Shown in pieces: positions 40,931-49,968 of a stretch of 64,000 bases of DNA. The translations under genes and the position numbers were made by a program. The stretch comes from Bacteroidales bacterium (GTDB lineage Bacteria; Bacteroidota; Bacteroidia; Bacteroidales; UBA932). Positions within the stretch are counted from its first letter, which is position 1. Every line of letters starts with the position of its first letter. The stretch spans positions 17,553 to 81,552 of the forward strand of contig JAAYDZ010000027.1 in NCBI GenBank assembly GCA_012728975.1. The letters run 5' to 3'. The notes under the pieces are model-generated. The model had not been told where the DNA came from and searched no databases. It saw nothing but the letters and a program-made list of their open reading frames with translations.

Positions 40931-42099
40931 TTGATCTGATTTTTGGATAATGAGTGTATATTTACACTACTTGGAATATTTACAACCCTATCTGCAAGCC
41001 ATTCGGTGTTCTTAAGTCCGTCTGTCTGACAGTTGCGGAACATCGGAAGCCGGTTCATAAGCTCCCAGATGGGGCGTGTCATAATCCCGTTGTTGTTAGT
41101 ATATTGGAGGAAACTGTCACGGGTTTCCCTATCTTTCATAATCAGCGCATTGAGCCAATAATTTGAGCGGCAGCCTGCAGGTTCGGTAAAAAACTCTAAT
41201 CCCTCAATATCTTTGAAAAAAGCAGCATAAGAGGAGGCTGTTTCTCGTTTGTTAAGCACAAATTGTTCGAGGTTCTCCATCTGAGCGCATCCGAGGGCAG
41301 CATTGATATTGGGCATACGGTAATTGTAGCCCACTTCGTCGTGATAAAATTCCCATTTATGGGGTCTCTTTGCCTGCGTAGTGAGGTGTTTTGCTCGGGT
41401 GGCAAGTTCTTCATCATTGAAAAGTAGCATTCCTCCACCTCCGGTGGTAATGGTTTTATTTCCATTGAAGGAAATTATACCTATTCGGCCGAAAGTACCG
41501 GTATGTTTTCCTTTGTAAAATGAGCCAAGACTCTCGGCGGCATCTTCTACCAGTTCCAGATGCCATTTGTTGCAAACCTTCATAAGTTCATCGAGGTGTA
41601 CGGGATGACCGAATGTATGCATCGGTACGCAACACTTGATCCTGTGGCCGGTATTTTTATTGAAACACTCTTCGCCGTGTAGTTCAGCGTTGGCATTTAA
41701 CCAGCGATCCACCGCAGTAGGGGAGAGCCCCATTGTATCTCGGTCAACATCGATGAAGATGGGGTGGGCTCCGATATAACTGATCGCATTGCAGGTAGCA
41801 ACAAAGGTGAGAGCCTGAGTGATCACTTCATCATTGCGCTTCACACCTGCAAGCATCAGAGCCAAATGGAGGGCATTGGTTCCATTAACACAAACCACAG
41901 CTTTTTGGGCGCCGGTGTAATTGGCAACCATTTCTTCGAACTGATCAACGAACTTTCCTACGCTGGAGACAAAAGTGGAATCGATACACTCCTCCAGATA
42001 TTTCTTCTCATTACCTGTAAAGACCGGTGCGCTGAGAGGAATAAAATCCTGTGAATTATAGAGTTCCCTGATATATGCCGCAATCTTGTCAAACATCAT
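40927..42099 (-). CDS. DegT/DnrJ/EryC1 aminotransferase (LegC-like)
   Basis: CVNGTNALHLALMLAG, GIISFNGNKTITTGGGGML (PLP Lys intact). Confidence 0.9.
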   Translation of the reverse strand: MMFDKIAAYIRELYNSQDFIPLSAPVFTGNEKKYLEECIDSTFVSSVGKFVDQFEEMVANYTGAQKAVVCVNGTNALHLALMLAGVKRNDEVITQALTFVATCNAISYIGAHPIFIDVDRDTMGLSPTAVDRWLNANAELHGEECFNKNTGHRIKCCVPMHTFGHPVHLDELMKVCNKWHLELVEDAAESLGSFYKGKHTGTFGRIGIISFNGNKTITTGGGGMLLFNDEELATRAKHLTTQAKRPHKWEFYHDEVGYNYRMPNINAALGCAQMENLEQFVLNKRETASSYAAFFKDIEGLEFFTEPAGCRSNYWLNALIMKDRETRDSFLQYTNNNGIMTRPIWELMNRLPMFRNCQTDGLKNTEWLADRVVNIPSSVNIHSLSKNQIK

Positions 42100-42102
42100 T
42101 CG

Positions 42103-43311
42103 TTACATTTTCTGATCCAGATTCTTGCCCTTTTCTTCATGTTCGAAGTTGGGGAGAATAGTACATAAAGTCTTGACGATACCGGCTTTAGTACACTCAG
42201 GAGACCTAAAAAGATACTCAAGTGTAGTGAGGTGTCCGGATGTTTCATCAACTGTGCAATGCCTGTTATATTTGATTACTCCAAGCGATGTAAAACTCTC
42301 CATATCTACCTTTTCTCCGGGAACGAAAAACTCCTCGAAATCCTTTTCTCCGGTAGTGTCGCTCTTAAAATAGAATACGGGATATTCCTTGTCGCCCTCT
42401 TTCATCTGTGAAGCATACAAACGCGCTTCATTCTCGTTGCTAAATTCTTTTTTTGTATAGCCAAACTCCTCTACAAACTTATCGCAAATGGCAGAAAAAG
42501 TGGTCATTTGCTCTTGTTCCAGTTTCGGGAAAAAGATCTCTCCACTCTTTCCAAGAATGCATGCCAACATACATATCTCTCCACTTTCCTGAGGTGAAAC
42601 GAAGTACCTCATAACATCGGATGGAGCTACCAAAGGCTGTTTTTTCATCATTCGGCTGATCCAACTGTCGGGGAGTGAACCATTAGAAAACGCAACATTG
42701 GCAAATCTGGCAGTGGTTACCGGAAAACGGTCACAGTATGACATCACCAGCTTTTCCATCAGAAGTTTACTGGCTCCCATAATATTGACGGGATTTGCCG
42801 CTTTGTCTGTTGAGACACAGAAAAAATGTTTAGGAGGATATTTGGATAAGAGCTCCATCAGCTCTTTTGCCTTGAAAACATTGTTTACAATAAGTGCCTG
42901 TACGGAGAGAGTGTCGCGTTCGCTACGGACATGTTTGTGGGCAGAAAAATTTGCAACAATGTCAAAACCTTTCTCACGAAGGAACAACTGTTCAAACAAC
43001 GGGTCGGCAAAGTCAAGTGTGTATGTACGGTAATCATCCGGTAAAAACATACTTTCAGTTGACCTGAGGTCTCTGGTAAGTTCTACAAGACCATTTTCAC
43101 TTAAATCAATGACCACAAGGGAAGATGGTCTGAACGGGAGCAGGGCTTTAATGAATGAGGAGCCTATGCTTCCGGCACCTCCGATTACGCATACTCTCTT
43201 ATCACGGATTGCCTCTTCGAGCTGATGCCGATTGGCTTCAATGTCTTTTATAAAAAGACTTTTATCCCGTTTTGTTATGTATTTGGAAATGAATTTATTG
43301 ATATCAAACAT
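42103..43311 (-). CDS. UDP-GlcNAc 4,6-dehydratase-type (LegB/CapD-like) SDR
   Basis: CVIGGAGSIGSSFIKALL, FCVSTDKAANPVNIMGASKLLMEKLV. Confidence 0.88.
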   Translation of the reverse strand: MFDINKFISKYITKRDKSLFIKDIEANRHQLEEAIRDKRVCVIGGAGSIGSSFIKALLPFRPSSLVVIDLSENGLVELTRDLRSTESMFLPDDYRTYTLDFADPLFEQLFLREKGFDIVANFSAHKHVRSERDTLSVQALIVNNVFKAKELMELLSKYPPKHFFCVSTDKAANPVNIMGASKLLMEKLVMSYCDRFPVTTARFANVAFSNGSLPDSWISRMMKKQPLVAPSDVMRYFVSPQESGEICMLACILGKSGEIFFPKLEQEQMTTFSAICDKFVEEFGYTKKEFSNENEARLYASQMKEGDKEYPVFYFKSDTTGEKDFEEFFVPGEKVDMESFTSLGVIKYNRHCTVDETSGHLTTLEYLFRSPECTKAGIVKTLCTILPNFEHEEKGKNLDQKM

Positions 43312-43340
43312 AAGGATTTGCGCGTTTTATTCTTAACTTT

Positions 43341-43348
43341 CAAAGTTA
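43341..43348 (-). promoter_or_regulatory. Bacteroidota-type -7 element TAACTTTG upstream of legB-like gene
   Basis: Plus strand CAAAGTTA, 30 nt from start codon. Confidence 0.5.
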
Positions 43349-43413
43349 GTAATAATTTCTTGCAAATCATCGACGAAGAGCGTAAAACCGCTTAATACCA
43401 TTTGCAGCGCACT

Positions 43414-44391
43414 TTATTCAGTAACAGAGTTTTCAGTTTCAAAATTGATTCTTTCTTCCTCAATTACCAATGGTCTTTTCATAACACGTGTATTTACACT
43501 CATTACATATTCACCTACCAAGCCGATAAATACAAGTTCGACGGCATGAAGGAAAAATAATCCTATCAACATAGGCATAATACCCGCAGAAAATCGGTCC
43601 CAATAGATTAATTTGAGTACTAAGTATACTAAACCTACCAATATTGACAATACGGCTAGTATAAAGCCTGTTATTGTCACAAGATGCATCCCAACCTTCG
43701 TATATGAGGTGAAACTTAGCATAGCAAACTCAAACAAATCCATAAAACTGTTTTTTGGTTTACCGGCTCTTCTTTTTGCTTGAGTATATTCAATCGAAAC
43801 TCTTTTATAACCCAATTCCGCGACAATTCCTCTTAAGAAAGGAGTTGGATCCTCTAAGTTTCTCAAAACATCGATAAATGACTTGTCATATAGTCCGAAG
43901 CCAGTAAAATGCTCAATCTGTTCTATTGAAGACATCTTTTTGATGATCTTGTAGTAACATGTTCTTATAAAACGCATTACTTTATTTTCCTTGCTTTTTG
44001 TTTTAATGCAAGAGACTATTTTTGCTCCCTTTTCCCACTCATCTACCAAAAGAGGTATCATCTCCACAGGATCCTGAAAATCACAACATAACAAAATTGT
44101 ACAATCTCCACCAGTTTGTAGCAATCCATAATACGGACTGTTGACCGGACCGAAGTTTTTAGCATTGAAAATAGCCTTAACCTTGGGATTTCTCTTACAA
44201 ATTTCCCGGATTAGCGGGCGAGTACTATCCTTAGAGTTATTGTCAATAAAGACTATTTCGTAATCGTAATTGGGCAGATTGCTCTTGATTTCATTCGATA
44301 CAGCCGACGCTATCTGTACCACATTCTCTTCCTCGTTATAGCAAGGAATCAATACACTTATTTTTTTCAAAATCTCTTTATTCATTTTCAT
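43414..44391 (-). CDS. family 2 glycosyltransferase with C-terminal TM helices (GtrB/ArnC-like)
   Basis: SVLIPCYNEEENV, DNNSKDST, two C-terminal hydrophobic helices. Confidence 0.88.
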   Translation of the reverse strand: MKMNKEILKKISVLIPCYNEEENVVQIASAVSNEIKSNLPNYDYEIVFIDNNSKDSTRPLIREICKRNPKVKAIFNAKNFGPVNSPYYGLLQTGGDCTILLCCDFQDPVEMIPLLVDEWEKGAKIVSCIKTKSKENKVMRFIRTCYYKIIKKMSSIEQIEHFTGFGLYDKSFIDVLRNLEDPTPFLRGIVAELGYKRVSIEYTQAKRRAGKPKNSFMDLFEFAMLSFTSYTKVGMHLVTITGFILAVLSILVGLVYLVLKLIYWDRFSAGIMPMLIGLFFLHAVELVFIGLVGEYVMSVNTRVMKRPLVIEEERINFETENSVTE

Positions 44392-46078
44392 TAATCTGTG
44401 GAGAAGGTTGGTTTATGGGTCTGTTATATTCCAATTTTGGGGAGACCGTCGTCAGGTCATCTATTTGGTATTCGTAAAAAATATTATGAATTGCCAAATC
44501 TTCCTTTATAGTACTCAAAGATTCTTCATTTCTTGCAATGTAATTTAACCCATAAGCTTTTGCAATTCCCTTATAATCAGGATTTAGGTAACCGCTGTGG
44601 GAAGTGGTCCCTTTCATTCTGCCATCAAAATATAATGACTGAAATTGGGTTATCATACCCAGCGCATTATTGTTGAGAACTATTATCTTAATATTTAGAT
44701 TATATTGGGAAATGAGCAACAACGACTGGATAGAGATATGGAGTCCCCCATCTCCTGTTATTGCATAAATGGTTTTATCAGGACTGGCGAATGCCATTCC
44801 TATAGCCACGGGAAGCGAAAATCCCATTGGGGCCAGGCCGCCGCTGGTAATGAATTTCTGTCCTTTTTTCAATTGCACCATCTGAGCAGCCCACATTTGA
44901 TTTTGGCCAATGTCAACTGTTATTATATCATCTTCCTGAGTGACATTGTTCAGTGCCTGAATAAATCTGTATGGTGCTTTGTTTTCCACAAACCTTTCAA
45001 CCTCATTATATTGATTGTACTTGGATTTGAGTTGTCGTATGCGTTGAATCCAATCAGCATTTTCCTTTGGAGACACCGAATATTGCATCAATTGTTGTAG
45101 GAATTCTTCCACAGGCAAATTCACCTTGATACGATTGCTCAATCTATGATGCTCAAGCTCATTTTTATCAATATCCACATGGATAATTTTTGCTTTCGGC
45201 AGGAATTCCTCCACCATAGCACCCGTCTGTCTGGTGTCTAATCTTGTCCCAAATGCCAATAATAGGTCAGACTCCGCAATGGCCATGTTTGCACAACGAT
45301 TTCCATAACTGCCGATCATGCCCATGTGATTGATATATGTTTCATCAACTGCACCTTTACCCATCAATGATGTTACAACCGGAATTTGTGTCTGCTTTAT
45401 AAAAGCAGTTAGCAACTCTTTACTTTTTTCACTCTGACATCCTCCGCCTGCGAGTAACATTGGTCTTGATGCAGAATTTATGAGAGAAACCACATCTGAG
45501 AGATTATAACTATCAAATTTTTCAACTTCCGGCACATAAGATTTCAGTTTAAAAGGATCAATTTCCGCTCTGGAAATATCCATCGGCAAATCTATTACAA
45601 CAGGTCCTTTTCTTCCTGTAGTGGCAATATGAACAGCTTTTTCCAATTCGTAACGCAAATTATAAGCATCATCAATCATGACAGCATATTTGGTGATTGG
45701 CTTTACAATACTTACGATATCCGTTTCCTGAAAACCTTGCTGACGAATCGGCTTATTATATTTATACTCGTGAGTGTTAACTTGTCCAGATATATACAAC
45801 ACAGGTATTGATCCGAAATATGCGTCTGCTATTCCTGTCATCATATTAGTGGCGCCGGGACCACTTGTACAAATGGCTACACCTAATTTTCCGCTTTCCA
45901 AAGCATATCCTTCCGCCGCAATAGCCGCAGTTTGTTCATGATAAGTTTGAATATATTGTACGTCCTTAGAATTTGCCAGAGAATCCACGAGGTGAGTTAT
46001 CATCCCGCCGATATATCCGAAGACGACATTTACTCCTCTCTCTGAAAGAAATGAAACTATATAATCAGATGCTTTCAT
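44378..46078 (-). CDS. thiamine-diphosphate-dependent enzyme, acetolactate-synthase-like (YerE-like candidate)
   Basis: Catalytic Glu region YHEQTAAIAAEGYA, ThDP motif GDGGLHIS...NNNALGM; next to the rfbFGH module. Confidence 0.75.
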   Translation of the reverse strand: MKASDYIVSFLSERGVNVVFGYIGGMITHLVDSLANSKDVQYIQTYHEQTAAIAAEGYALESGKLGVAICTSGPGATNMMTGIADAYFGSIPVLYISGQVNTHEYKYNKPIRQQGFQETDIVSIVKPITKYAVMIDDAYNLRYELEKAVHIATTGRKGPVVIDLPMDISRAEIDPFKLKSYVPEVEKFDSYNLSDVVSLINSASRPMLLAGGGCQSEKSKELLTAFIKQTQIPVVTSLMGKGAVDETYINHMGMIGSYGNRCANMAIAESDLLLAFGTRLDTRQTGAMVEEFLPKAKIIHVDIDKNELEHHRLSNRIKVNLPVEEFLQQLMQYSVSPKENADWIQRIRQLKSKYNQYNEVERFVENKAPYRFIQALNNVTQEDDIITVDIGQNQMWAAQMVQLKKGQKFITSGGLAPMGFSLPVAIGMAFASPDKTIYAITGDGGLHISIQSLLLISQYNLNIKIIVLNNNALGMITQFQSLYFDGRMKGTTSHSGYLNPDYKGIAKAYGLNYIARNEESLSTIKEDLAIHNIFYEYQIDDLTTVSPKLEYNRPINQPSPQINENE

Positions 46079-46100
46079 TCTCTTTTGTAAGTAATGTTTG

Positions 46101-47030
46101 TTATTGTTTTGTAAATAGGCCTATCTGATTACAATGTTTTTCATTATGTAAAAAAAAGAAATTTGTTTCTACCGTATTTTCATCCATAGTGTTAAAAGGT
46201 AATAGATGATCTTTATTAGTAGTAAAACAAGAATATCCTAAATCTTTAAATAAATATATTATATCATTTGGGTGATAATTAAATTTAGCACTCCATTTTC
46301 TCAACATTTCTGTAAAAATAATCGGACAATCTCTTTTAATGGTATTGATTCCGCCTTTGTAAACCAGTAATTCAGCACCCTCAACATCACATTTAATAAA
46401 ATCCACACTTATTTTCTGTTCCTGTACAAAGTTATCTAATCTTTTTACGGAACACTCAACATTAGAAATCTCTTTATCTTCAGAGACATTAGCCAGGCTT
46501 GCATTAACGGAGAGTTTGGGATTTAAATAAAAATTAAATACACCCTCATTGTCAGAAAAACCAAAATTAAAAGTGATGATATTCGTAAGATTATTCAGAG
46601 AGACATTTTTATTTAAAAAATTAAAAGTATTTGGAATAGGCTCAAAAGAATAAATATGAGCTTTAGGTTTTTCTTTTGCAATATGCATTGCATACCAACC
46701 ATAATTGGCCCCGATATCAAAAACATTATGATCTTCTTCAATTAATTTAAGTTGCATTGATAATTCGTCTTGTTCGTAATTTCCAAAATTTAAAGTCTCC
46801 AATGGAGCTAAACGTTTGTCATTCCTCGAACAAATGAAACGGATTCCCGAATCACGAAATGTCATCAAAACCTCATTATCAATAATTTCAATGGAGGAGA
46901 TATTCGTTTTATCGATATATTCGGCGTAGTCAAAAAGAACAGAATGGATACAATACATTTTATCAATATAATTCCACTTATCAATACCCCCTGTGTTGAA
47001 TTCTTTAAATATATCAATCAGCTTATTCAT
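46101..47030 (-). CDS. FkbM-family methyltransferase
   Basis: VFDIGANYGWYAMHIAKEKPKAHIYSFEPIPNTFNFL, VDFIKCDVEGAELLVYKGG. Confidence 0.85.
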   Translation of the reverse strand: MNKLIDIFKEFNTGGIDKWNYIDKMYCIHSVLFDYAEYIDKTNISSIEIIDNEVLMTFRDSGIRFICSRNDKRLAPLETLNFGNYEQDELSMQLKLIEEDHNVFDIGANYGWYAMHIAKEKPKAHIYSFEPIPNTFNFLNKNVSLNNLTNIITFNFGFSDNEGVFNFYLNPKLSVNASLANVSEDKEISNVECSVKRLDNFVQEQKISVDFIKCDVEGAELLVYKGGINTIKRDCPIIFTEMLRKWSAKFNYHPNDIIYLFKDLGYSCFTTNKDHLLPFNTMDENTVETNFFFLHNEKHCNQIGLFTKQ

Positions 47031-48072
47031 AACTTAATATTGTTCTATAAAATCCTAAATCCATATTTGTTTGGGGAGTCCAGCCCAAACTGTTTATTTT
47101 AGTTAAGTCCGGGCAAATTCGGGATACATTACTTTTTAGGTACCCGGTATTTTGTTCTTCGTTTATAATTACTTTTAATTTTTTTTCGGGAAATAAAGTT
47201 ACCAATTTATGGGCTAAATCATATACGCTTATCTCACATTCTTGATTTCCTACATTGTAAGCTTCACCAATTTCACCCTTCAATAAAACAAGGAAAAAAG
47301 CGATTGTCGCATCGGATATATAACAAAAAGCCCTTTTTGCACTTCCGTCGCTTTTTAAAACAATATTGCGATTATTGACAATATCCGAAACGAAATCAGC
47401 ATATACTCTTCCATCATCTAATGCCATCCCTGGCCCGTAAGTATGGAAAGGTCGAACAATCTTAATTGGTACATTATGTTGATGTACCCACGAAACACAT
47501 ATAGTTTCCCCCATCCTTTTGCTCTCAGCATAACATGACCTGACATTTGTTGGATCCAAATATCCGAAATCATTTTCCTTTGTAGGTATTTTGGTGTCAT
47601 CAAGAGAACCATAAACCTCACCGGAACTGAAATATAAAAAAGATTCGACGGAATGAGTTTGTGCTAATTTAAGCAAATTGATTGTACCTAATGTATTTGC
47701 ACTCAATGTTCCCACAGGATCTAAACCATAATATTTCGGGCTTGCCTGACTTGCAGCATGAATAACAAAATCAATCTTTTTGTCAATTTTTACGGGCTCA
47801 CATACATCCTGTACTATAAATTCTAAATTCTCATTATTCAAATGACATTTAAACCTAGATTTCGCCTTATTAATATTCCTTACCACTCCTATGATTTTAG
47901 CACCATTGATCAAACCTTTATGATTCAAAAACAGCAGGGTCTCTACAATATATGCCGGCAAAAACCCATTTGCACCACTTATCAATATGGTTTTGTTATT
48001 AAATCTGCCCCAATCAATCGGTGCATTTGTTATTTGATTTAAATCCTCTAATATAATTTTATTGTTCGTCAT
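47023..48072 (-). CDS. NAD-dependent epimerase/dehydratase/reductase (extended SDR)
   Basis: LISGANGFLPAYIVETL, SSGEVYG, YAESKRMGE. Confidence 0.85.
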   Translation of the reverse strand: MTNNKIILEDLNQITNAPIDWGRFNNKTILISGANGFLPAYIVETLLFLNHKGLINGAKIIGVVRNINKAKSRFKCHLNNENLEFIVQDVCEPVKIDKKIDFVIHAASQASPKYYGLDPVGTLSANTLGTINLLKLAQTHSVESFLYFSSGEVYGSLDDTKIPTKENDFGYLDPTNVRSCYAESKRMGETICVSWVHQHNVPIKIVRPFHTYGPGMALDDGRVYADFVSDIVNNRNIVLKSDGSAKRAFCYISDATIAFFLVLLKGEIGEAYNVGNQECEISVYDLAHKLVTLFPEKKLKVIINEEQNTGYLKSNVSRICPDLTKINSLGWTPQTNMDLGFYRTILSYE

Positions 48073-49163
48073 TCAGTTATATTTGATTTTCTCAAAAACC
48101 ACTTTATCTCCTCTCTACAGAGGTTGTAAACAGTCTCATTTTTATATCTTTTATACCAGTCGGCCGTGAGGGAAATTGTTTGTTTTGCATCAAGACGTGG
48201 GTACCAGCCGAGACGTGTTTTGGCTTTGGTAATGTCAAGCATCAGTATGGAGGCTTCATGTAGGGCGTTGGGATTTGATACATCCTTAAGTTCACCATAT
48301 CCGAAATTTTCTACCATTGCTGTTGCTATCTCCCAGACGGTAAGTACCGAATTCACTTCAGGACCGAAGTTCCAACCCTCACAATATTCAGTAGGGTTTT
48401 CCCACATTTTTTGCGCTAGCAATAGATATCCGCTCAAGGGTTCTAAGACATGCTCCCAGGGACGTACAGCCTTTGGCGAGCGTATTTCTATCGGTTTTCC
48501 GGCTTCAAGTGCACGTATGCAGTCCGGAATTATGCGGTCGAGAGCCCAATCACCACCACCTATCACATTGCCGGCACGAACAGAGGAGAGGGACATGGTA
48601 TGTTTTGTGCCATAATCTGCCGGATTGAAATAGCTATTTCTCCAGGATTGAATTGCCAATTCACAGGCTCCTTTTGATGAAGAATAGGGGTCATAACCAC
48701 CTAATGGATCCTCCTCCTTATAGCCTGTCAGTTTCTCCTTGTTGTCGTAGCACTTATCGGTGGTAATCATTACACCCACTTTTACACTCTTGGTGGCGCG
48801 TATTGCTTCCATAATATTTATGGTTCCCATTACATTGGTTTCGTAGGTCTCAACCGGGATTTCGTAGCTCAATCGAACAAGAGGTTGTGCTGCAAGGTGA
48901 AACACAATTTCAGGCTGGTATTCTGCAAAAATCTGCTTCATACATTCGCCATCGCGAATATCTGCACGAATATCTGCTTTTATTCTGCTGCCTATACCGG
49001 AGAGTACAAAGTTGTCAAGGTCTGAGAAGGGCTCAAGTGCAACTCCTATCACCTCTGCACCAAGTTCGTGAAGCCAGATGGAGAGCCAGGAGCCTTTGAA
49101 TCCGGTGTGGCCGGTCACAAGGACGCGTTTGCCTTTATAGAAGTTGTTGAAAGGATCAATCAC
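48069..49163 (-). CDS. rfbG: CDP-glucose 4,6-dehydratase
   Basis: VTGHTGFKGSWLSIWLHELGAEVIGVALEP, ITTDKCYDNKE, adjacent to rfbF. Confidence 0.94.
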   Translation of the reverse strand: MIDPFNNFYKGKRVLVTGHTGFKGSWLSIWLHELGAEVIGVALEPFSDLDNFVLSGIGSRIKADIRADIRDGECMKQIFAEYQPEIVFHLAAQPLVRLSYEIPVETYETNVMGTINIMEAIRATKSVKVGVMITTDKCYDNKEKLTGYKEEDPLGGYDPYSSSKGACELAIQSWRNSYFNPADYGTKHTMSLSSVRAGNVIGGGDWALDRIIPDCIRALEAGKPIEIRSPKAVRPWEHVLEPLSGYLLLAQKMWENPTEYCEGWNFGPEVNSVLTVWEIATAMVENFGYGELKDVSNPNALHEASILMLDITKAKTRLGWYPRLDAKQTISLTADWYKRYKNETVYNLCREEIKWFLRKSNITE

Positions 49164-49168
49164 AATTT

Positions 49169-49966
49169 TTAATATTTAGGTACAGCTTGTTCCCATTTTT
49201 TCCAGGGAGCCTTATCCTCAAGTAATAGTCGCTCCAGCATCATTTTCTCACGAATATTATCCATACACTGCCAGAAACCTTCGTGTACATAGGACATCAA
49301 TTCTCCCTCAGCTGCAAGTCTTTCCAACGGTTCACCCTCAAGAGACTGGTGGTCACCATCCAAATAATCAAAAATAGCAGGTTCAAATACCATATATCCG
49401 GCATTTATTGGAGCACCATCTTTAATGTTTTTTTCGCGGAAAGATTTTACTGCCATCTCTTTTGTTATGTCAAGCACACCCTTATCCAGTCCCATTTTAA
49501 CAGCAGTAAGAGTAGCTTTTTTGCCATGACTTTTGTGAAAGTCAATAAGTTTATTGATATCGACATCACAAACTCCATCTCCGTAAGTCATCAAGAATGT
49601 TTCGTTACCGATATAAGGTTGAATGCGCTTGATACGACCACCCGTCATAGTATTGTAACCGGTGTCAACAACTGTAACTTTCCATGGTTCACAAGCATTT
49701 GTGTGTACCGTCATCTCGTTCTTTCCGTTACGATAATCAAACGAAATATCGCTCTTGTAAAGAAAGTAGTTTGCAAACCACTCCTTGATATACTCCTGCT
49801 TATAACCGGCACATATTATAAACTCTGTGTGACCGTAGTGCGCATACTCTTTCATTATATGCCACAGGATAGGCATACCGCCAATCTCAATCATTGGTTT
49901 TGGTTTAAATGCCGACTCTTCGCTTATGCGAGTACCAAAACCACCGGCTAGAAGAACTACTTTCAT
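49169..49966 (-). CDS. rfbF: glucose-1-phosphate cytidylyltransferase
   Basis: VVLLAGGFGTRISEESAFKPKPMIEIGGMPILWHIMK. Confidence 0.95.
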   Translation of the reverse strand: MKVVLLAGGFGTRISEESAFKPKPMIEIGGMPILWHIMKEYAHYGHTEFIICAGYKQEYIKEWFANYFLYKSDISFDYRNGKNEMTVHTNACEPWKVTVVDTGYNTMTGGRIKRIQPYIGNETFLMTYGDGVCDVDINKLIDFHKSHGKKATLTAVKMGLDKGVLDITKEMAVKSFREKNIKDGAPINAGYMVFEPAIFDYLDGDHQSLEGEPLERLAAEGELMSYVHEGFWQCMDNIREKMMLERLLLEDKAPWKKWEQAVPKY

Positions 49967-49968
49967 AA

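Noticed and set aside
44378-46078. Housekeeping acetolactate synthase (ilvB)
   Set aside because: No ilvN/ilvC/ilvD neighbours; embedded in a glycan cluster with rfbFGH, so a sugar-modifying ThDP enzyme is more likely. Not proven.
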